A stretch of 64,000 nucleotides of DNA from Mixophyes australis (GCA_036250195.1 JAVHZZ010000006.1:158713724-158777723); one strand, 5' to 3'; positions 1 to 11,535 are shown, counted from the first letter of the stretch. The notes: generated by a model from the sequence alone, not told the origin. Translations and numbers: made by a program.

Positions 1-2575
1 AATGTCGCACTTTAATATTTATACTACCGCAAAATGGGGGGTGGGGGGGGGGGGGTTAATTGTTGTTCCTATAAAGCTTTCATGTAGTAAAAACCTGGTC
101 AAATGTACACCCATACATCGAACATAATGAACTTGCCATTGGTCTCATCTGATGTTTGGTCACAAATTTTTGGCATTCAAAAGTGATCAGAATTTGATAA
201 TATATTCAGGACAGCAGGAGTTCTGGCACTAATTAAGGGAAAATTCACAATCTAGGTTAATTCATGTGGAAATTAGAAAAAAAAATGAACCCAGAAAGCA
301 ATCATTAACCAGCATTCCTGGAGAGGGAATTAGTTCCTTATGGTTTCATGGTGTGAATTGAACTGACATATTATTAGGAAATAATAACTGTTAAACGCCA
401 TGAGCTGTCATGGAAATTAATGCACTAGAGCACAAAATTCTTTTTCATACATCCTGGTGACAACAGAATGGAACAGTGGGAAAGTAGAACAAAGAAAACA
501 GGATTCAGAACATAGTAAAACAGCTAAAGAGTCATCAAATATGCTAGCCACACAAACTGTGTGGCTTAGTAGTACCCATCGCGCCAATTATTATTACATT
601 AATTATTATCCCTTAAGTTAGTCACCCAGATCAAATTGACAATATATCTACTGGGGGGGGTTCACCTTTCCATACTTATAATTCAACACACAAAGAAATA
701 GAATGTTTATATAGGATTGATACTGGAACCGATTCAGGCAAACATTGCAGCCTTATCTTACCAAATTAGCAACAGGGCAGGAGATCAGATTTGCTCAGAT
801 AAATCTGGTATTGGTAACCAGGACAGGAGATCTGGTTTGCTCAGAAAAAGCCGAGTTTGGTAACCAAGTCAGGAGATCAGGTTTGCTCAGATAAAGCTGG
901 GTTTTGTCTGCAGAACATCAGATTTACTCAAAGATGAGTTTGGCAGATTATGAGTTGGCAAATAACCAGGGTTACTTATATTACAGAATCACATAAATTA
1001 ACAAGATTACATCTTGCATTAGTAGCTGGGGCAGCAGGGTGCATACATCATTAATACATGTCAGCATCATTTCTATCATACAACAGAAAATACATTCTGT
1101 ACAATATGTATATATGAATTCTCAGAAATGCAGAATGTCGGTAATACACCACATTTGAGAAGTTCCTCTGTCATGGTGACTGTTTAGTTACTTGAAAGCA
1201 GCAAAGCCATTTCAGACTACTGAGCGTGTCAATTTTTGTTCCAAACAAGGACTTTATAAACACTAAGCCATTGACCAATAGTTAGAGATATATATGCTGA
1301 ATCCATTACCAAGAGAGGAATAAAATCTGTGTTTCTTGTTAAATCTTTGGAACCTGTAAATAAGCTTTTTTTTAAGAAAGATGAAGTCAAAGTTGAGAAC
1401 GAACAAGGAGTTGCTATTGGCTTGGTTTCTCTTTCTGCTTCTGATTGGATTCATGGGCAACTGGGAAAGAATCCATGGTTCATATCAGATGGCCGTACCT
1501 GCAGCTACCTAAACACTGGCACTCTACTCTCCTATTAGATTCAATGTAAAACATTATGTATTCTCTCCATTTAGAATACACAAGAGACGTGAATATATGT
1601 TAAATCCTCTGTAAAATGTATCCTTTTATTTGGAGACTGCAAAGTTCTGTAACCTGCATAGAAGCTCTCAGCCTTATATCTTGGTAAATTATTCCCTTAT
1701 ATTCTACCCTTGAGGACTTACAATAGTCCTTTTAAATGATCTGCGAAAAATGGCTGCACAAGCAACCTGACCAATATTCATGTGTGAAAATTTAAGAGAA
1801 AAAAAATTATGGAGACAAAAGACAGTTTAACTGTTTTATATACAAAACATCTATAAAACATTCTTAAAAACCTTATTAAATAATGGGATTAACAAATGAT
1901 GTGCAGTATGTTATGTAAAAATCTACAGATCTTAAGAGCTGCAGTCGTCTACTGGGATTCAGTCGTGGAGTCGTCGTTACTTGTTTACAATTCATTGTAA
2001 AAGATTCGCTAACTACTAACAGGACGATTAGAAGCCTCAAAGATTATAGGCTTAGTCCAAAATTCCTACAAAATTCAAGGTGCAAGACACAGATGACCAC
2101 TACAGTTCAATGGCATCAACGGCAGGCTTAAATCTGTGACTGCCATACAGTTCTTGAACTACAAATTCCATTATACTCTGTATGCCTCACAATGGTCTAA
2201 GTAGAAGGGAGTGCTTTTAGTTCTAGTTCAATAATAGGGTTGTTGAACTCTGATCTAATACATTATACATCTAAGTTTGAATAAAAACCACTTTGTCTAG
2301 ATCTATGAAAGAATGGGTGTAATATAGCCCCCAGATATGTAGGTGTTTATAAAACAAGACTCATCCTGTGCTCAGAACCAGAAAACGCTTGTGCAATTGG
2401 ATCACAGAGCACGCTGTGACACTTACAATCACTAAGGCCTATCTTCTTAGTCTTAATCTGAACTACCAAAATTGAGGCCTTGTGATCTTCAATATTACAA
2501 TGGTAACAGATGAGTTTCTTGCACTGGGAAACTCTGATGTCATGTTAGGCTCTGTCCTCCTGGCTGGTATACTCC
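1..2575. other. 3' flank of mrgbp, no gene seen
   Basis: AT-rich sequence downstream of the mrgbp stop on the minus strand. The proximal part probably includes the mrgbp 3' UTR; a minus-strand AATAAA-type signal (TTTATT on the plus strand) lies near 1625, but many AT-rich matches occur by chance. Short open frames here, such as 1329-1538, have no recognisable domain. The one structured item is the 46-bp tandem repeat listed separately. Confidence 0.5.
770..908. repeat. 46-bp tandem repeat, about 3 units
   Basis: Three diverged units share the core 'caggagatc...tttgctcaga' with starts at 778, 824 and 870, a period of 46 bp. The units differ by scattered substitutions, so the array is old. No coding potential is apparent. 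Confidence 0.75.
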
Positions 2576-2769
2576 CTACGTGCGCCGCCTCTTGCTTGCA
2601 TTAGGACTAGATGGATTGCTGTTAGCATTGACAACTTTCTCAGTAAGACGGCTTCGCTTCCTCTTGTCACCAGACTCTTTGGATCCAGACTCGGACAGTG
2701 TTCTCTCCTTCTCTTTGCCACTTGGTTTGTCCAGACACTTTCCTGAGGTCACAGAGGAGTTTGTAAAAG
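2576..2769 (-). CDS. mrgbp: mrgbp exon 5 (terminal coding exon)
   Basis: The acceptor TTGGCTACAG|CT is preceded by a long T-rich pyrimidine tract; the plus strand shows it as an A-run at about 2790-2804. The exon encodes a Ser/Lys-rich tail with [11 protein letters not shown] and ends NASKRRRT followed by TAG at 2576-2578. The basic clusters match the C-terminus of vertebrate MRGBP. Confidence 0.95.
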
Positions 2770-5700
2770 CTGTAGCCAAAACAAACAAACAAAAAAAAAA
2801 AAAAGGTGATGCTAGAGGCACAAGAAAATGACAATATAATCAAGAACATCCAGCCAAGTACAGGGACTAGTATTAACTCACTAAAGCTGGGTGGAGCCAT
2901 TCAATGGTTTATAAATAGAAACATTCTCTGCCAAATTGGAACTGTGCAGTACAGAGGATTATGGAAATCTTACAGCCATTACTTAGCTCCACTGGTCAGT
3001 CTGACACCTCATAACTGTATATAACCAGCAATGTTGTAACAAGGGGTTCTTTACATAGCCACATAAAGAGTGGAAAGTAATTAAACAAGTTGTTCATGGG
3101 AATAGTGTAGATCTTCCAGAGGAAAGACAAAAAAGCTCACCTTCATCAGACACAGAGTGTGCATCCACCTCTTCCTTGATTTCTTCCTTAATATCCTCCT
3201 CTGTGGTTACTTTACCTGAAATAATAACATTGGTGATTTCCAGGAGAAATGCGCTTCTGTTCATGGGTTGTGGTTTTGGATACCTGTGGGTAAATTTATC
3301 AAGCTGCAAGTTTGAAAAAGTGGAGATGTTGCCTATAGCAACCAATCAGATTCTAGGGGGGGTATTCAATTGTTAGCGAAAATACTCGCGCTCAAAAAAT
3401 ATTACCGTTAATACGGAAATTACTCGCTGGATTTCAGCTCGCAGCTCCCTGAGCTGCGAGCTGAAATCCAGCGAGTAAATTACCGTATTAACGGTATTTA
3501 CGCGCAGATTACCGTATTAACGGTAATAGTTTTCGAGCGCGAGTATTTTAGCGAACTCGCTAACAATTAAATACCCCCCTAGCTGTCATTTTGTAGAATG
3601 TACTAAATAAATGACAGCTAGAATCTGATTATGTGCTATAGGCAACATCTCCTCTTTTTCAAACCCGCAGCTTAATAAATTTACCCCCTAGACTTCTATA
3701 ACCCAATGTTTATCAAATTTCATGAGTTTCTCCGTTTTACTTAATAAAATAAACCTGTTAAAACAGAGTACTGGGAGTTATTATGTTGTACTTTCAAACT
3801 GCTGACACCCGTGTAAAGAATGCCTTGCATTACTGTATAGTCAAGAAATGTGATCTCAAGGTACTTCTTTCTGGATCACAAAACGGATACAAAGTAAAGA
3901 GTAACCACTTGTAAGCCAGATTGGGAAAGAAATGCAGAGTCTGGATTGCCTAATTATGATGACCCCCTTGGATGAGTAACCAGCATTTATGATAACTACT
4001 CCTGTTTGCCATTGGCTGGCAACAGCACTTGTACCATCCATTGGCCCCTGCTGAATTAGTAATGTGTGTTTTCATGTGAAAATATAGATTTTTAACATTC
4101 ATCTAGACCAGTGGTGGGCAAACTCGGTCCTCAAGGGCTACCAGCAGTTCATGTTTTTAGGATTTCTTTAATCATGCACAGCTGAGTTAATCTATTTGGC
4201 TGGGTCAGTAATTATCCCAGCTGTTTCTACAGGCAGAAATCCTAAAAACATGAACTGTTGGTAGCCCTTGAGGACTGAGTTTGCCCACCCCTGAGCTAGA
4301 CAGTAATACAGGTGGCAGAAATGGTATAAACTCACCCTCCTTCACCTCTTGGATGATCTCATCAGGGAGAATAAAATTCTTCTCAGAGTTTGGGAAAGGG
4401 AGAATCTCAGATTCATGCTTGCAAAAAGAAGGGAAATATTATTTCAACAAGAGACAATCTCAGTGTGCTTACATGTAAAGCAGGTAAACAGAAATGGCAA
4501 ATCACTAGACAAACCCAGAGCTGTTTCAACCATGAAAGACAAAACAATGAAATCCACTGCCATGGACAGTATGTACAGGATTACTAATGAAGGTCTGTTT
4601 CTGCATCTACAGTTGAATGCAGAAGTTTGAGCATGTTTTATAGAATGTACTTGGTAAGAAAGCAACAAAACCTCTGCGGGATGCAGTGTAAATCATATTT
4701 AACAGATTAAAAAAATGAATGAAGCTGTGAATGTGGCATGTGTAAAAGTTTGGGCACCCTGTCAGTCAGCGCTTCGTAACATGTCCTTTGACAGAAATTT
4801 CAGGCCCCAAACATTTCTTGTAGTGAACAAAGTCTTTCTATTCTGTCATTAAAAATCTTTCCACACTCATACTTGTAGAACTCATCTAGCTCAGAAATAT
4901 TGCAACCTCCACCCAAGAGTGGTATCCTCACACAAGCAGTCGCTGTCAAGAGCCTGTTAAGGAACACACCATTAGTGTGATTGTGTCTGGGTATGGTCTG
5001 GATCAGATTAAGATACCCTACACACTGTAAATCCATACATTACCTCCAAATACCTCCAGAATCCAAATTAAGTTAATCACCCTCACATACAAAGCTCTCA
5101 GCAACAGAACTCCTTCGTATATATCAAACCTCATCTCAAAATACTCTTCCTCATGCCCTGTTTAGATACACCTCTGTCCTCATGCCCTGTTTAGATCCAC
5201 CTCTGTCCTCATGCCCTGTTTAGATCCACCTCTGTCCTCATGCCCTGTTTAGATCCACCTCTGTCCTCATGCCCTGTTTAGATCCACCTCTGTCCTCATG
5301 CCCTGTTTAGATCCACCTCTGTCCTCATGCCCTGTTTAGATCCACCTCTGTCCTGCGCCTCATCTCATCTTTTATAACCATCTCTCACTCCCACCAAGGA
5401 GACTACTCTCATGCTGATACCCAACTATGCTGTTGTCCCAAACTCCACTCTGAACCACACTCACTTCTCTTGTTTTGGCTCTGCTCCTTTCCTCTAGATT
5501 GTAAACCCTTTATTTCAGGTCTTTATTTATAACAGTACTCGCAGGAATTTATTCCTAATTTGGAACATGCATATTACACACAGACTGTTTTTTAAATACC
5601 TACAATTATGTCCATACAAACTCATATTCCAGTACCTATGGTCAGCAAGTTGTAATATACTTGAAGAGAAGTCAGCAGAAATTTAAGTAGCCCTTTTCAC

Positions 5701-8700
5701 ATGCCTTGGTGTTACACTCTTGTACAGTCCCCTTTGCAAAGCGGACAGCCAGATGGCATCAGGAGGTAAGGTCACTAGACAATGAGGAATGGAAGGACAC
5801 CTTCCTTCTTTCTAAAACAGTATTCATTTATTACACAACATATTGACTATTTAAGGCAGTGGTTCTGTCTCCAGCCTTATGTAATAAATGGGGGGTTATG
5901 GAAGGCCCTTATTTTTACGCAACCATGTCTAAAAAAAGCAGTTCTACACTTTTTATGTGATCTTATAGGTAACCCGGGATTAACTGAACCAAAGATTTAC
6001 CTCCCTTTAGTTTGCTTAAAAGACTTGCTTCCAGCACCAGGGGAAACCGATAAACCAATTCCTCCTATTGCAAAAGTCGGGGTACTTACATAAAGAGTAC
6101 TGGGAAATACTAGCTCTTTTTGCTGCATAGCTTAATAATATAACAATAATATAGGGAGCAGTGTGTTGTTGTGTGTGATGAGGTGTATGTTTCCATTCTT
6201 CTTTTGTGAACCCACCACCACCAAAACTATATTCTACATACAGTGGGGGCAGTCATCTTGTGGCCATAACCAAAATTCAAGAGTGCAGCTGATTAATTGA
6301 CAAATAACCAAAGATGGATACACAATGTCTTGTCTTGATGTACCTGGTTTGTAGTAAATTGATAAGACTGTATTTTCAGAAATACTGGTCTAGTCCATAA
6401 AATTGGTTTCTCCACCATGGACCTCAGTGATGTCGCTGGATCCTAGTGAATTGAAAAGCTGCATTCTCATGAGTTTTGGTTAAACACAAAAAATGGCTGC
6501 CTCCACTGAGCGAGCGCATGCAACAAGTACATTTTAACAGTACAAATAAATTTAAAGTGCATGATATATTAAATTTTCATGTTACAGTCACTGTACTCAA
6601 AAACTGGGACTACAAGGCAGGCTCATTTTAGTGCACCCTACACATAAGAAGTGCTTTATTAGTTGTCTGGATATAAAAGATCTTCTCCCCACAAGAGCGT
6701 GGCTTGGATGTACTCACCAAAGCTTGCATGTCATACATGGTGCGAAGATGCTCCCAGATGACCTTCGATGATATCTGACGACCGATGTTCTGACTGAACT
6801 TGTCCCGAATGCAGATCATGTGGAAGTGTCTGTTCACCCCTGTATTGGGACAGGATAAGGATACAGTATTAAAGACACAATCAGAGCACATCTTGAAGTC
6901 ACATCCAGTTCATATCACATTTACACTTATTTGTTTATCCAGGAAACTGAATTCTAAGAATATAAACATTTTCAGGTCATGTTTTAACCAACATAAATTT
7001 GGATGCATAAAAAATGCTAACCATAACACTTTCAGAGCTGTGTCCCGAACACCCATTGGGCCCGAGTCATTAAGGAGAGCAAAGCAATAAAAAAAAAAAG
7101 TAAATTTGCTCCTGGACAAATCATGTTAGAATGCAAGGGGTGTAAATGAGTTTATTATTTTGCACATATGGAAATTACTGGTTGCTTTTTCATGTAACAC
7201 ACAAATACTTAATAGCTTTATTTTTACACTGAAATTTAAAGTTGATCTAGGACATGCCCTACCCAAATATAAATCTGTCCCCCTCCAATGCAACATGGTT
7301 TAGCCAATGTGCAAAGTTCCTCCTTTTTATGTTTTGCTCTCCTTAATGACTCAGGCTCAATATTTGCAAATATCTACACTCCTCTTACAATTGTACATTT
7401 GCAAGGAATAGAATGTGGCAACAAACAGACACATTAGACAGCACATGTAAAGAATACCAAGCATTAAATAGCTGCTGGCACCACACACACTTTAACTGCA
7501 CACTCACTTGCCACACACTTTAACTGCACACTCACTTGCCAGACAGGTCCAGATACTGCACAGCAACAAAAATACCAGCGACACATGCAGTACAGCTGTC
7601 TTTCTGCTATTTCCTCTTGGATGTCCCAGCGCTTCCTTAAACTGAATTTGTCTAAAACAGAACTCATCACCTCCCACCTTCCTGAGTCCCTTCCACTCCA
7701 CCAATCTCTCTATCAGTCAACAACATTACCCCTTTCTCAGTCCCACAAGTTCTTTGCTCTAGGATTTACCCTTGTCTCGTCCCTCTCTTTCACTCTCCAC
7801 ATTCAATCCCCCTCCCAAGCATGCTGCTTCCACCTTCGAAATATCTCCAGGATTAGAACTTAACGTTGGAGGCAACCAAGAACCTGAACCACTCCCTTGT
7901 CATATCTCGTCTGGATTATTGGAACATGCTTCTCTCTGGTCTTCCTTCCTCCCACCTTCAATCCATTCTTAATGTTGATACTTGTCAATTCCTACCGATC
8001 ATCATCTGCCTCACATCTCTGTTAGCCACTACATTGACTTCCTTTCTGCTACAGAGTTCAGCACAAACTAGTTATTTTCACCTATAAAAGCCCTCACCCA
8101 ATCCTCCCCCGACTACATCTACCTCCCGCCAATGACCACCTCCTCTCCAAGACTTCTCCTGTGCTGCTCCCCTCCTTTTGAACTATTTCTTTTCCCAATC
8201 AGGCTGCCTCCAACCACAGCTTCAAACCTACTCTTAAAACCCATTTCATTATCAAAGTCTACCAGCTCTCTTCTAACTGACCCCTATTCCCCTCTTCACA
8301 TGGTCTTATTGCTTCTTTGTCACCCTGCTTGTCTACCTATCCCCCTTAGATTGTAAGCTGGCACAAGCAGGGCCCTCTTCCTTTGTGTCCTCCTCCTTTC
8401 ATTACTGAAGCCACCAGTTCACCGGTCTCTTCCCTTCTATTCTCAAGCAGTGGATCTGATCCTGTTTGCTGTGACCACACTTCTGGGTACAGATGCAGAT
8501 AGGGTTAATTTACCCCACCTCTAGTCATCGTAAGGGTCTATTTCCTGCTAGTTTTGGCTATTTGTTTGTTGTACCATTTTACCTTTATTGTAATGTCCTG
8601 TTTTTGCCATGTACAATGTTTCACCCTATTGTCTATGTATGGTGCTGCTGACCTTTTGTTGCGGCCTTATAAATAAATTTCAATAATACTTACAGATAGT

Positions 8701-11468
8701 AGTGCATACCAAATGTTAAGACACAGACTGTTCTTACATATATTGTGTCAGAACTACATCTAGGATAAAAAATACCAATCGTAGCTGCCAAAATTTCAAT
8801 ACAAGTTGAGACAATATCTTGCTGGCCATGAGAGTTTACTTACAGCAGTGTTATATGTATTACAACTTCCCATATATTATCTTTATTTACATACACAAGA
8901 TCTTCTGTAATGTTATACAATGAAGGAGTATAATTTGAAAACATCAGGAATATACCATACATTAACAAACTGATCATAATACAATTGTAATTCAAATGTC
9001 TTTATGGAATGTAACCACTACTACCTTATGTGACCTGCCTAAAGGACATATCAATATAAAATCAACTTAAATACTACTCTACTGAAATCTTACCTTAGAC
9101 AGAATGAGAACAGATGAATCACAGGTTAAGCTCTCACTGACTAACAATCAATATAAATATGGTTGGTGTTGATAACTCTAGTGTCCAACAAATGACCAAT
9201 TAAGTAATATATATATATATATATATATATAAAAATGGAAGGGTCTAGTATTGGACTAATCGCAATCGTAAGGCTCAAGCGAATTGCAATGGTTCTCAAT
9301 GGGCTAAAACAATACAAATGTATTACTCTTAGTCTAATACATAATGTACATATAAAACATAAAATTAAAACATCATTATACATTCCTAACTAAAATCTTC
9401 AAGCATATCAGTATATTCGAGCATATTGTGACATTACATATTAAATTGAACACACAATTCAGTCTAATATGGATAATCAATATTGTTATATCTGATATGG
9501 CGCTGTAAATTGGTTATACTTGCTGCTGACCAACTTACAGCGCCTCACTTATTTCCATTGATGTACTAGAAGACTACACTGTAAACTAATCTCACGCTAG
9601 CCAAACCGGTCAGGACAATGGATGGTAGAATACCCATGGAATAGCCCGTACATGATTAAGTTCACCTACACGGACCTTTGGTGAATAAGATAACATTGTC
9701 CATCTTGGTCTTGCACACAGCATCACTTGCCATATCAGATATACCAATATTGATTATCCATATTAGACTGAAGTGTGTGTTCAATTTCATATGTAACGTC
9801 ACGATTTGCTCGAATATACCGATATACTTGAAGAATTTAGTACTTGAAGATTTTAGTTAGGAATGTATAATGATATGTTTTATATGTACATTATGTATTA
9901 GGCTAAGAGTAATACATTTGTATTGTTTTAGTCCATTGAGAACCATTGCATTTCATTTGAGCATTGAGATTAGTCCAATAATAGACCCTACTACTTTATA
10001 GATTTTGTATATATATATATATATATCATCATCATCATCACCATTTATTTATATAGCGCCACTGATTCCGCAGCGCTGTACAGTCTAAATTCCCTAACAC
10101 ACACACACACACACACACACAGACAGACAGACAGAGAGAGAGAGACTAGGGTCAATTTTCATAGCAACCAATTAACCTAGCAGTATGTTTTTGGAGTGTG
10201 GGAGGAAACCGGAGCACCCGGAGGAAACCCACGCAAACACGGGGAGAACATACAAACTCCACACAGATAAGGCCGTGGTCGGGAATTGAACTCATGACCC
10301 CAGCGCTGTGAGGCAGAAGTGCTACCACTTAGCCACCGTGATATTACTTAATTGGTCATTTGTTGGACACTAGAGTTATCAACACCAATCATATTTATAT
10401 TGATTGTTAGTCAATGAGCACTTAACCTGTGACCCATTATTGCTTTAAGGGAAGGATACCCTTTGTTAATGCAGCTCTTGCAACACTAGGGGCTAGATTT
10501 ACTAAGCTGCGGGTTTGAAAAAGTGGGGATGTTGCCTATAGCAACCAATCAGATTCTAGCTTTCATTTATTTAGTGCCTTCTACAAAATGACAGCTAGAA
10601 TCTGATTGGTTGCTATAGGCAACATCCCCACTTTTTCAAACCCGCAGCTTAGTAAATCTAGCCCTAGGAGTTGAGCACGATCCACCCCCCCTTTTGTAGA
10701 ATGAGAACAGATACTGAGTACAGAGGCAACAGTAGTGATGCTTAGTACTAGGCCAGTCTTAAAAAATAAGCAAGTTTTCATGGGCTGGCTCCATAGTGTA
10801 CATTATATAAGCGCTATGGAATATGTTGGCGCTATATAAATAAATGATGATGATGATTATATTCAATTGGATACTATTTATCCCCATCAGTGGCTAGTAG
10901 AGTGATTCTGGGCAAACTGTTGTTTACAGTAAAGCCATAACATGAATACTTATTACTTGTATAACAATACAAAATATAGTATATCATACTTTGGATAGAT
11001 ATGAATGAAATAGCTCATACTAATTATATTCTAAGTAAAAACTAGTGCTTACATCTGCCATTACTGCCCTGTTGTATTGTGCCACATATGCTGTTACATC
11101 TCACAAAGCTTTGTAGGTCACGAAAACTGATTACTATTGTCGACATGTTGTAATAATGACCAAGCAAAGAACACTAGACATAGATTCTGCTTCCCATATA
11201 AGTCACACTCTTACATACAGCACATGACATGACCCCGGCTGCCCCCACTCTGCCGTCCCCGCTCCCACATCATCTCTCCCGCATGTGCGGCCTACGCGAG
11301 TCCGGGGAGTGGTTGCGGCCTACACTCACCGACGGGTTTATGACCGAGCATGGCGTGAAACAGGCACACTTCCACCTCTGGGCTCCACAACACCGGCTCC
11401 TCCGCTGGGAATCCGGGGACCGGCTCCGGTCTCTCCACCGCTACTTCCCCGGTCTCCGTCTCACCCAT
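2576..11468 (-). CDS. mrgbp: MRGBP (MRG15-binding protein; Eaf7 family), five coding exons
   Basis: MRGBP is a nuclear subunit of the NuA4/TIP60 histone acetyltransferase complex that binds MRG15 and related chromodomain proteins; it is the vertebrate counterpart of yeast Eaf7. Five minus-strand exons (11330-11468, 6718-6839, 4336-4417, 3141-3215, 2576-2769) join with matching phases into 612 nt, about 203 residues plus stop; the human protein is about 204. Recognised blocks in order: [17 protein letters not shown] (exon 1), [20 protein letters not shown] and SKVIWEHL (exon 2), [11 protein letters not shown] (exon 3), an acidic EED/KEE stretch (exon 4), and a basic tail with DKRKRSR and a KRRRT terminus (exon 5), a likely nuclear localisation signal. 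The start is the ATG at 11468-11466: reading further upstream would need a GTG, and human MRGBP likewise begins MGE. All introns are GT-AG. The introns (4490, 2300, 1120 and 371 bp) are full of transposons, but the coding exons are intact. Confidence 0.96.
3141..3215 (-). CDS. mrgbp: mrgbp exon 4
   Basis: The acceptor is TTATTTCAG|GT and the donor G|GTGAGC. The 75-bp exon encodes GKVTTEED and a Lys/Glu-rich acidic stretch ending in SVSDE. It is phase 1 at both ends, so its length is a multiple of three and skipping it would keep frame. Confidence 0.94.
3288..3688. mobile_element. Palindromic TIR element, split by a second MITE
   Basis: The left part ('tttgaaaaagtggagatg...ccaatcagattcta') is the reverse complement of the right part, so the element is a foldback. 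A clean second copy lies at 10489-10664 and shows the uninterrupted centre. Here the centre is broken by the element at 3356-3578. A 3-bp CTA/TAG flank at the 10.5-kb copy suggests PIF/Harbinger-type insertion. Confidence 0.7.
3356..3578. mobile_element. MITE with GC-only-flanked TIRs, nested
   Basis: The ends are G-run + 'tattcaattgttagcga' and 'tcgctaacaattaaata' + C-run. The interior holds further inverted repeats around a central 'gagctgcgagctg'. It is flanked by a CTA duplication (353-355 and 579-581), and removing it restores the host repeat. A PIF/Harbinger-like MITE is most likely from the 3-bp duplication. There is no coding capacity. Confidence 0.75.
4109..4293. mobile_element. Foldback hAT-type MITE, 185 bp
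   Basis: The termini 'cagtggtgggcaaact' and 'agtttgcccacccctg' are inverted, and the inverted repeat runs through most of the element ('aaaacatgaactg'). The flanks 'atctagac' and 'agctagac' form an 8-bp target duplication with one mismatch, as expected for hAT. It lies in mrgbp intron 3, about 25 bp from the intron's 5' splice-site side. Confidence 0.75.
4336..4417 (-). CDS. mrgbp: mrgbp exon 3
   Basis: The acceptor is TTTTTGCAAG|CAT and the donor G|GTGAGT. The 82-bp exon encodes [10 protein letters not shown], then a segment ending in DEIIQEVKE, and leaves one base of the next codon. The 5' edge was set by continuity with QAL of exon 2 and by matching the human order [12 protein letters not shown]. 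Confidence 0.94.
5048..5520 (+). pseudogene. L2-like LINE fragment (C-terminal RT region)
   Basis: The translation contains pieces such as [17 protein letters not shown], matching the region after the RT core of the L2-like LINE at 49.1-51.2 kb in this window. The reading is broken by stops and by the expanded 29-bp minisatellite. It is a dead fragment in mrgbp intron 2. Confidence 0.55.
5148..5350. repeat. 29-bp minisatellite, 7 units, inside L2
   Basis: The unit 'tcctcatgccctgtttagat' plus 'ccacctctg' repeats seven times without gaps, starting at 5148, 5177, 5206, 5235, 5264, 5293 and 5322. Only the first unit differs, by one base. The array arose inside an L2 LINE fragment. Confidence 0.92.
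6718..6839 (-). CDS. mrgbp: mrgbp exon 2
   Basis: The acceptor is AATACAG|GG and the donor TTG|GTGAGT. The 122-bp exon starts with two bases that complete a Gly codon from exon 1 and ends in phase 0. It encodes the most conserved part of the Eaf7/MRGBP domain, with [14 protein letters not shown] and TMYDMQAL. Nothing is disrupted. Confidence 0.96.
7058..7358. mobile_element. TIR element, 'cctgattcattaag' family, copy A
   Basis: Inverted ends 'cgagtcattaaggagagc' and 'gctctccttaatgactcagg' enclose about 300 bp with the interior 'atttttacactgaaattt'. Related copies lie at 25332-25640, 29004-29319 and 31622-31905, with a fragment near 19141-19284. There is no open frame, so it is non-autonomous. 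The superfamily is unclear because target duplications cannot be read with confidence. Confidence 0.7.
7590..8690 (+). pseudogene. L2-like LINE 3' fragment in mrgbp intron 1
   Basis: Frames at 7585-8356 contain [11 protein letters not shown] and [11 protein letters not shown], matching the post-catalytic RT segment of the LINE at 49-51 kb. Frameshifts then break the reading. A 3' UTR with 'ttagattgtaagctggcac' follows. It is 5' truncated, as is usual for LINEs. The orientation is opposite to mrgbp. Confidence 0.7.
9117..10435. mobile_element. Large hairpin element, about 0.4-kb arms
   Basis: The left arm (9117-9500) is repeated in inverse at 9726-10435: 'ggataatcaatattg' near 9471 faces 'caatattgattatcc' near 9748, and 'cctgtga' at the right end faces 'tcacagg' at the left. 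The arms are slightly diverged. An unpaired centre of about 225 bp separates them, and the right arm is interrupted by a SINE (10027-10340). No open frame is present. Confidence 0.75.
10027..10340 (-). mobile_element. tRNA-type SINE with L2-like tail
   Basis: Read on the minus strand, the element starts with a perfect Pol III A box (TGGCTAAGTGG near 10336-10326) and has a B-box-like GTTCAATTC near 10285. The body contains 'aacacggggagaacatac' (plus-strand reading). It ends in 'tggcgctatataaataaa' and an ATGATG run like that of the L2 LINEs here. A (CA)n/(GA)n microsatellite lies inside at about 10098-10145. Sharing the LINE 3' tail is how SINEs recruit LINE machinery. Confidence 0.75.
10489..10664. 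mobile_element. Palindromic TIR element, uninterrupted copy
   Basis: Arms starting 'ctagatttactaagctgcgg' and ending 'ccgcagcttagtaaatctag' are nearly perfect inverted repeats around 'ttcatttatttagtgcctt'. It is flanked by CTA/TAG. It is the empty-site reference for the interrupted copy at 3288-3688. Confidence 0.8.
10800..10858 (+). repeat. L2/SINE 3' tail
   Basis: The sequence 'gcgctatataaataaatga' followed by an ATGATG run is the terminal signature shared by the LINEs and SINE in this window. Only the tail is present. Confidence 0.7.
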
Positions 11469-11535
11469 CGCAGCCGCCACTGCCGTGAAACACCGGGGAG
11501 CAGCGGCCTCCGCTGGAAGCCGATAGGTACTGCAC
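11225..11535 (-). promoter_or_regulatory. mrgbp: CpG-rich island over the mrgbp start
   Basis: A roughly 300-bp stretch rich in C, G and CpG covers exon 1 and the presumed 5' UTR, in sharp contrast to the AT-rich surroundings. This is the usual setting of a housekeeping promoter, which fits a chromatin-complex subunit. No TATA box is evident. The transcription start cannot be placed exactly. Confidence 0.55.
11330..11468 (-). CDS. mrgbp: mrgbp exon 1 (coding part)
   Basis: The exon encodes residues 1-46 and the first base of codon 47. The ATG has G at +4. A variable Glu/Pro-rich N-terminus is followed by the conserved [17 protein letters not shown] block. The donor is G|GTGAGT after the GTC of the PV pair, phase 1. 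The exon sits in a CpG-rich island. Confidence 0.95.

Noticed and set aside
5148..5350. CRISPR-like regularly spaced repeat
   Set aside because: Units are contiguous with no variable spacers, and the genome is eukaryotic; it is a minisatellite.
5782..6093. 103-residue plus-strand frame in mrgbp intron 2
   Set aside because: No domain, no splice-site support and no match recognised; probably chance.
11469..11480. Start of mrgbp 12 bases further upstream
   Set aside because: That codon is GTG; the ATG at 11468 matches the start of vertebrate MRGBP (MGE).
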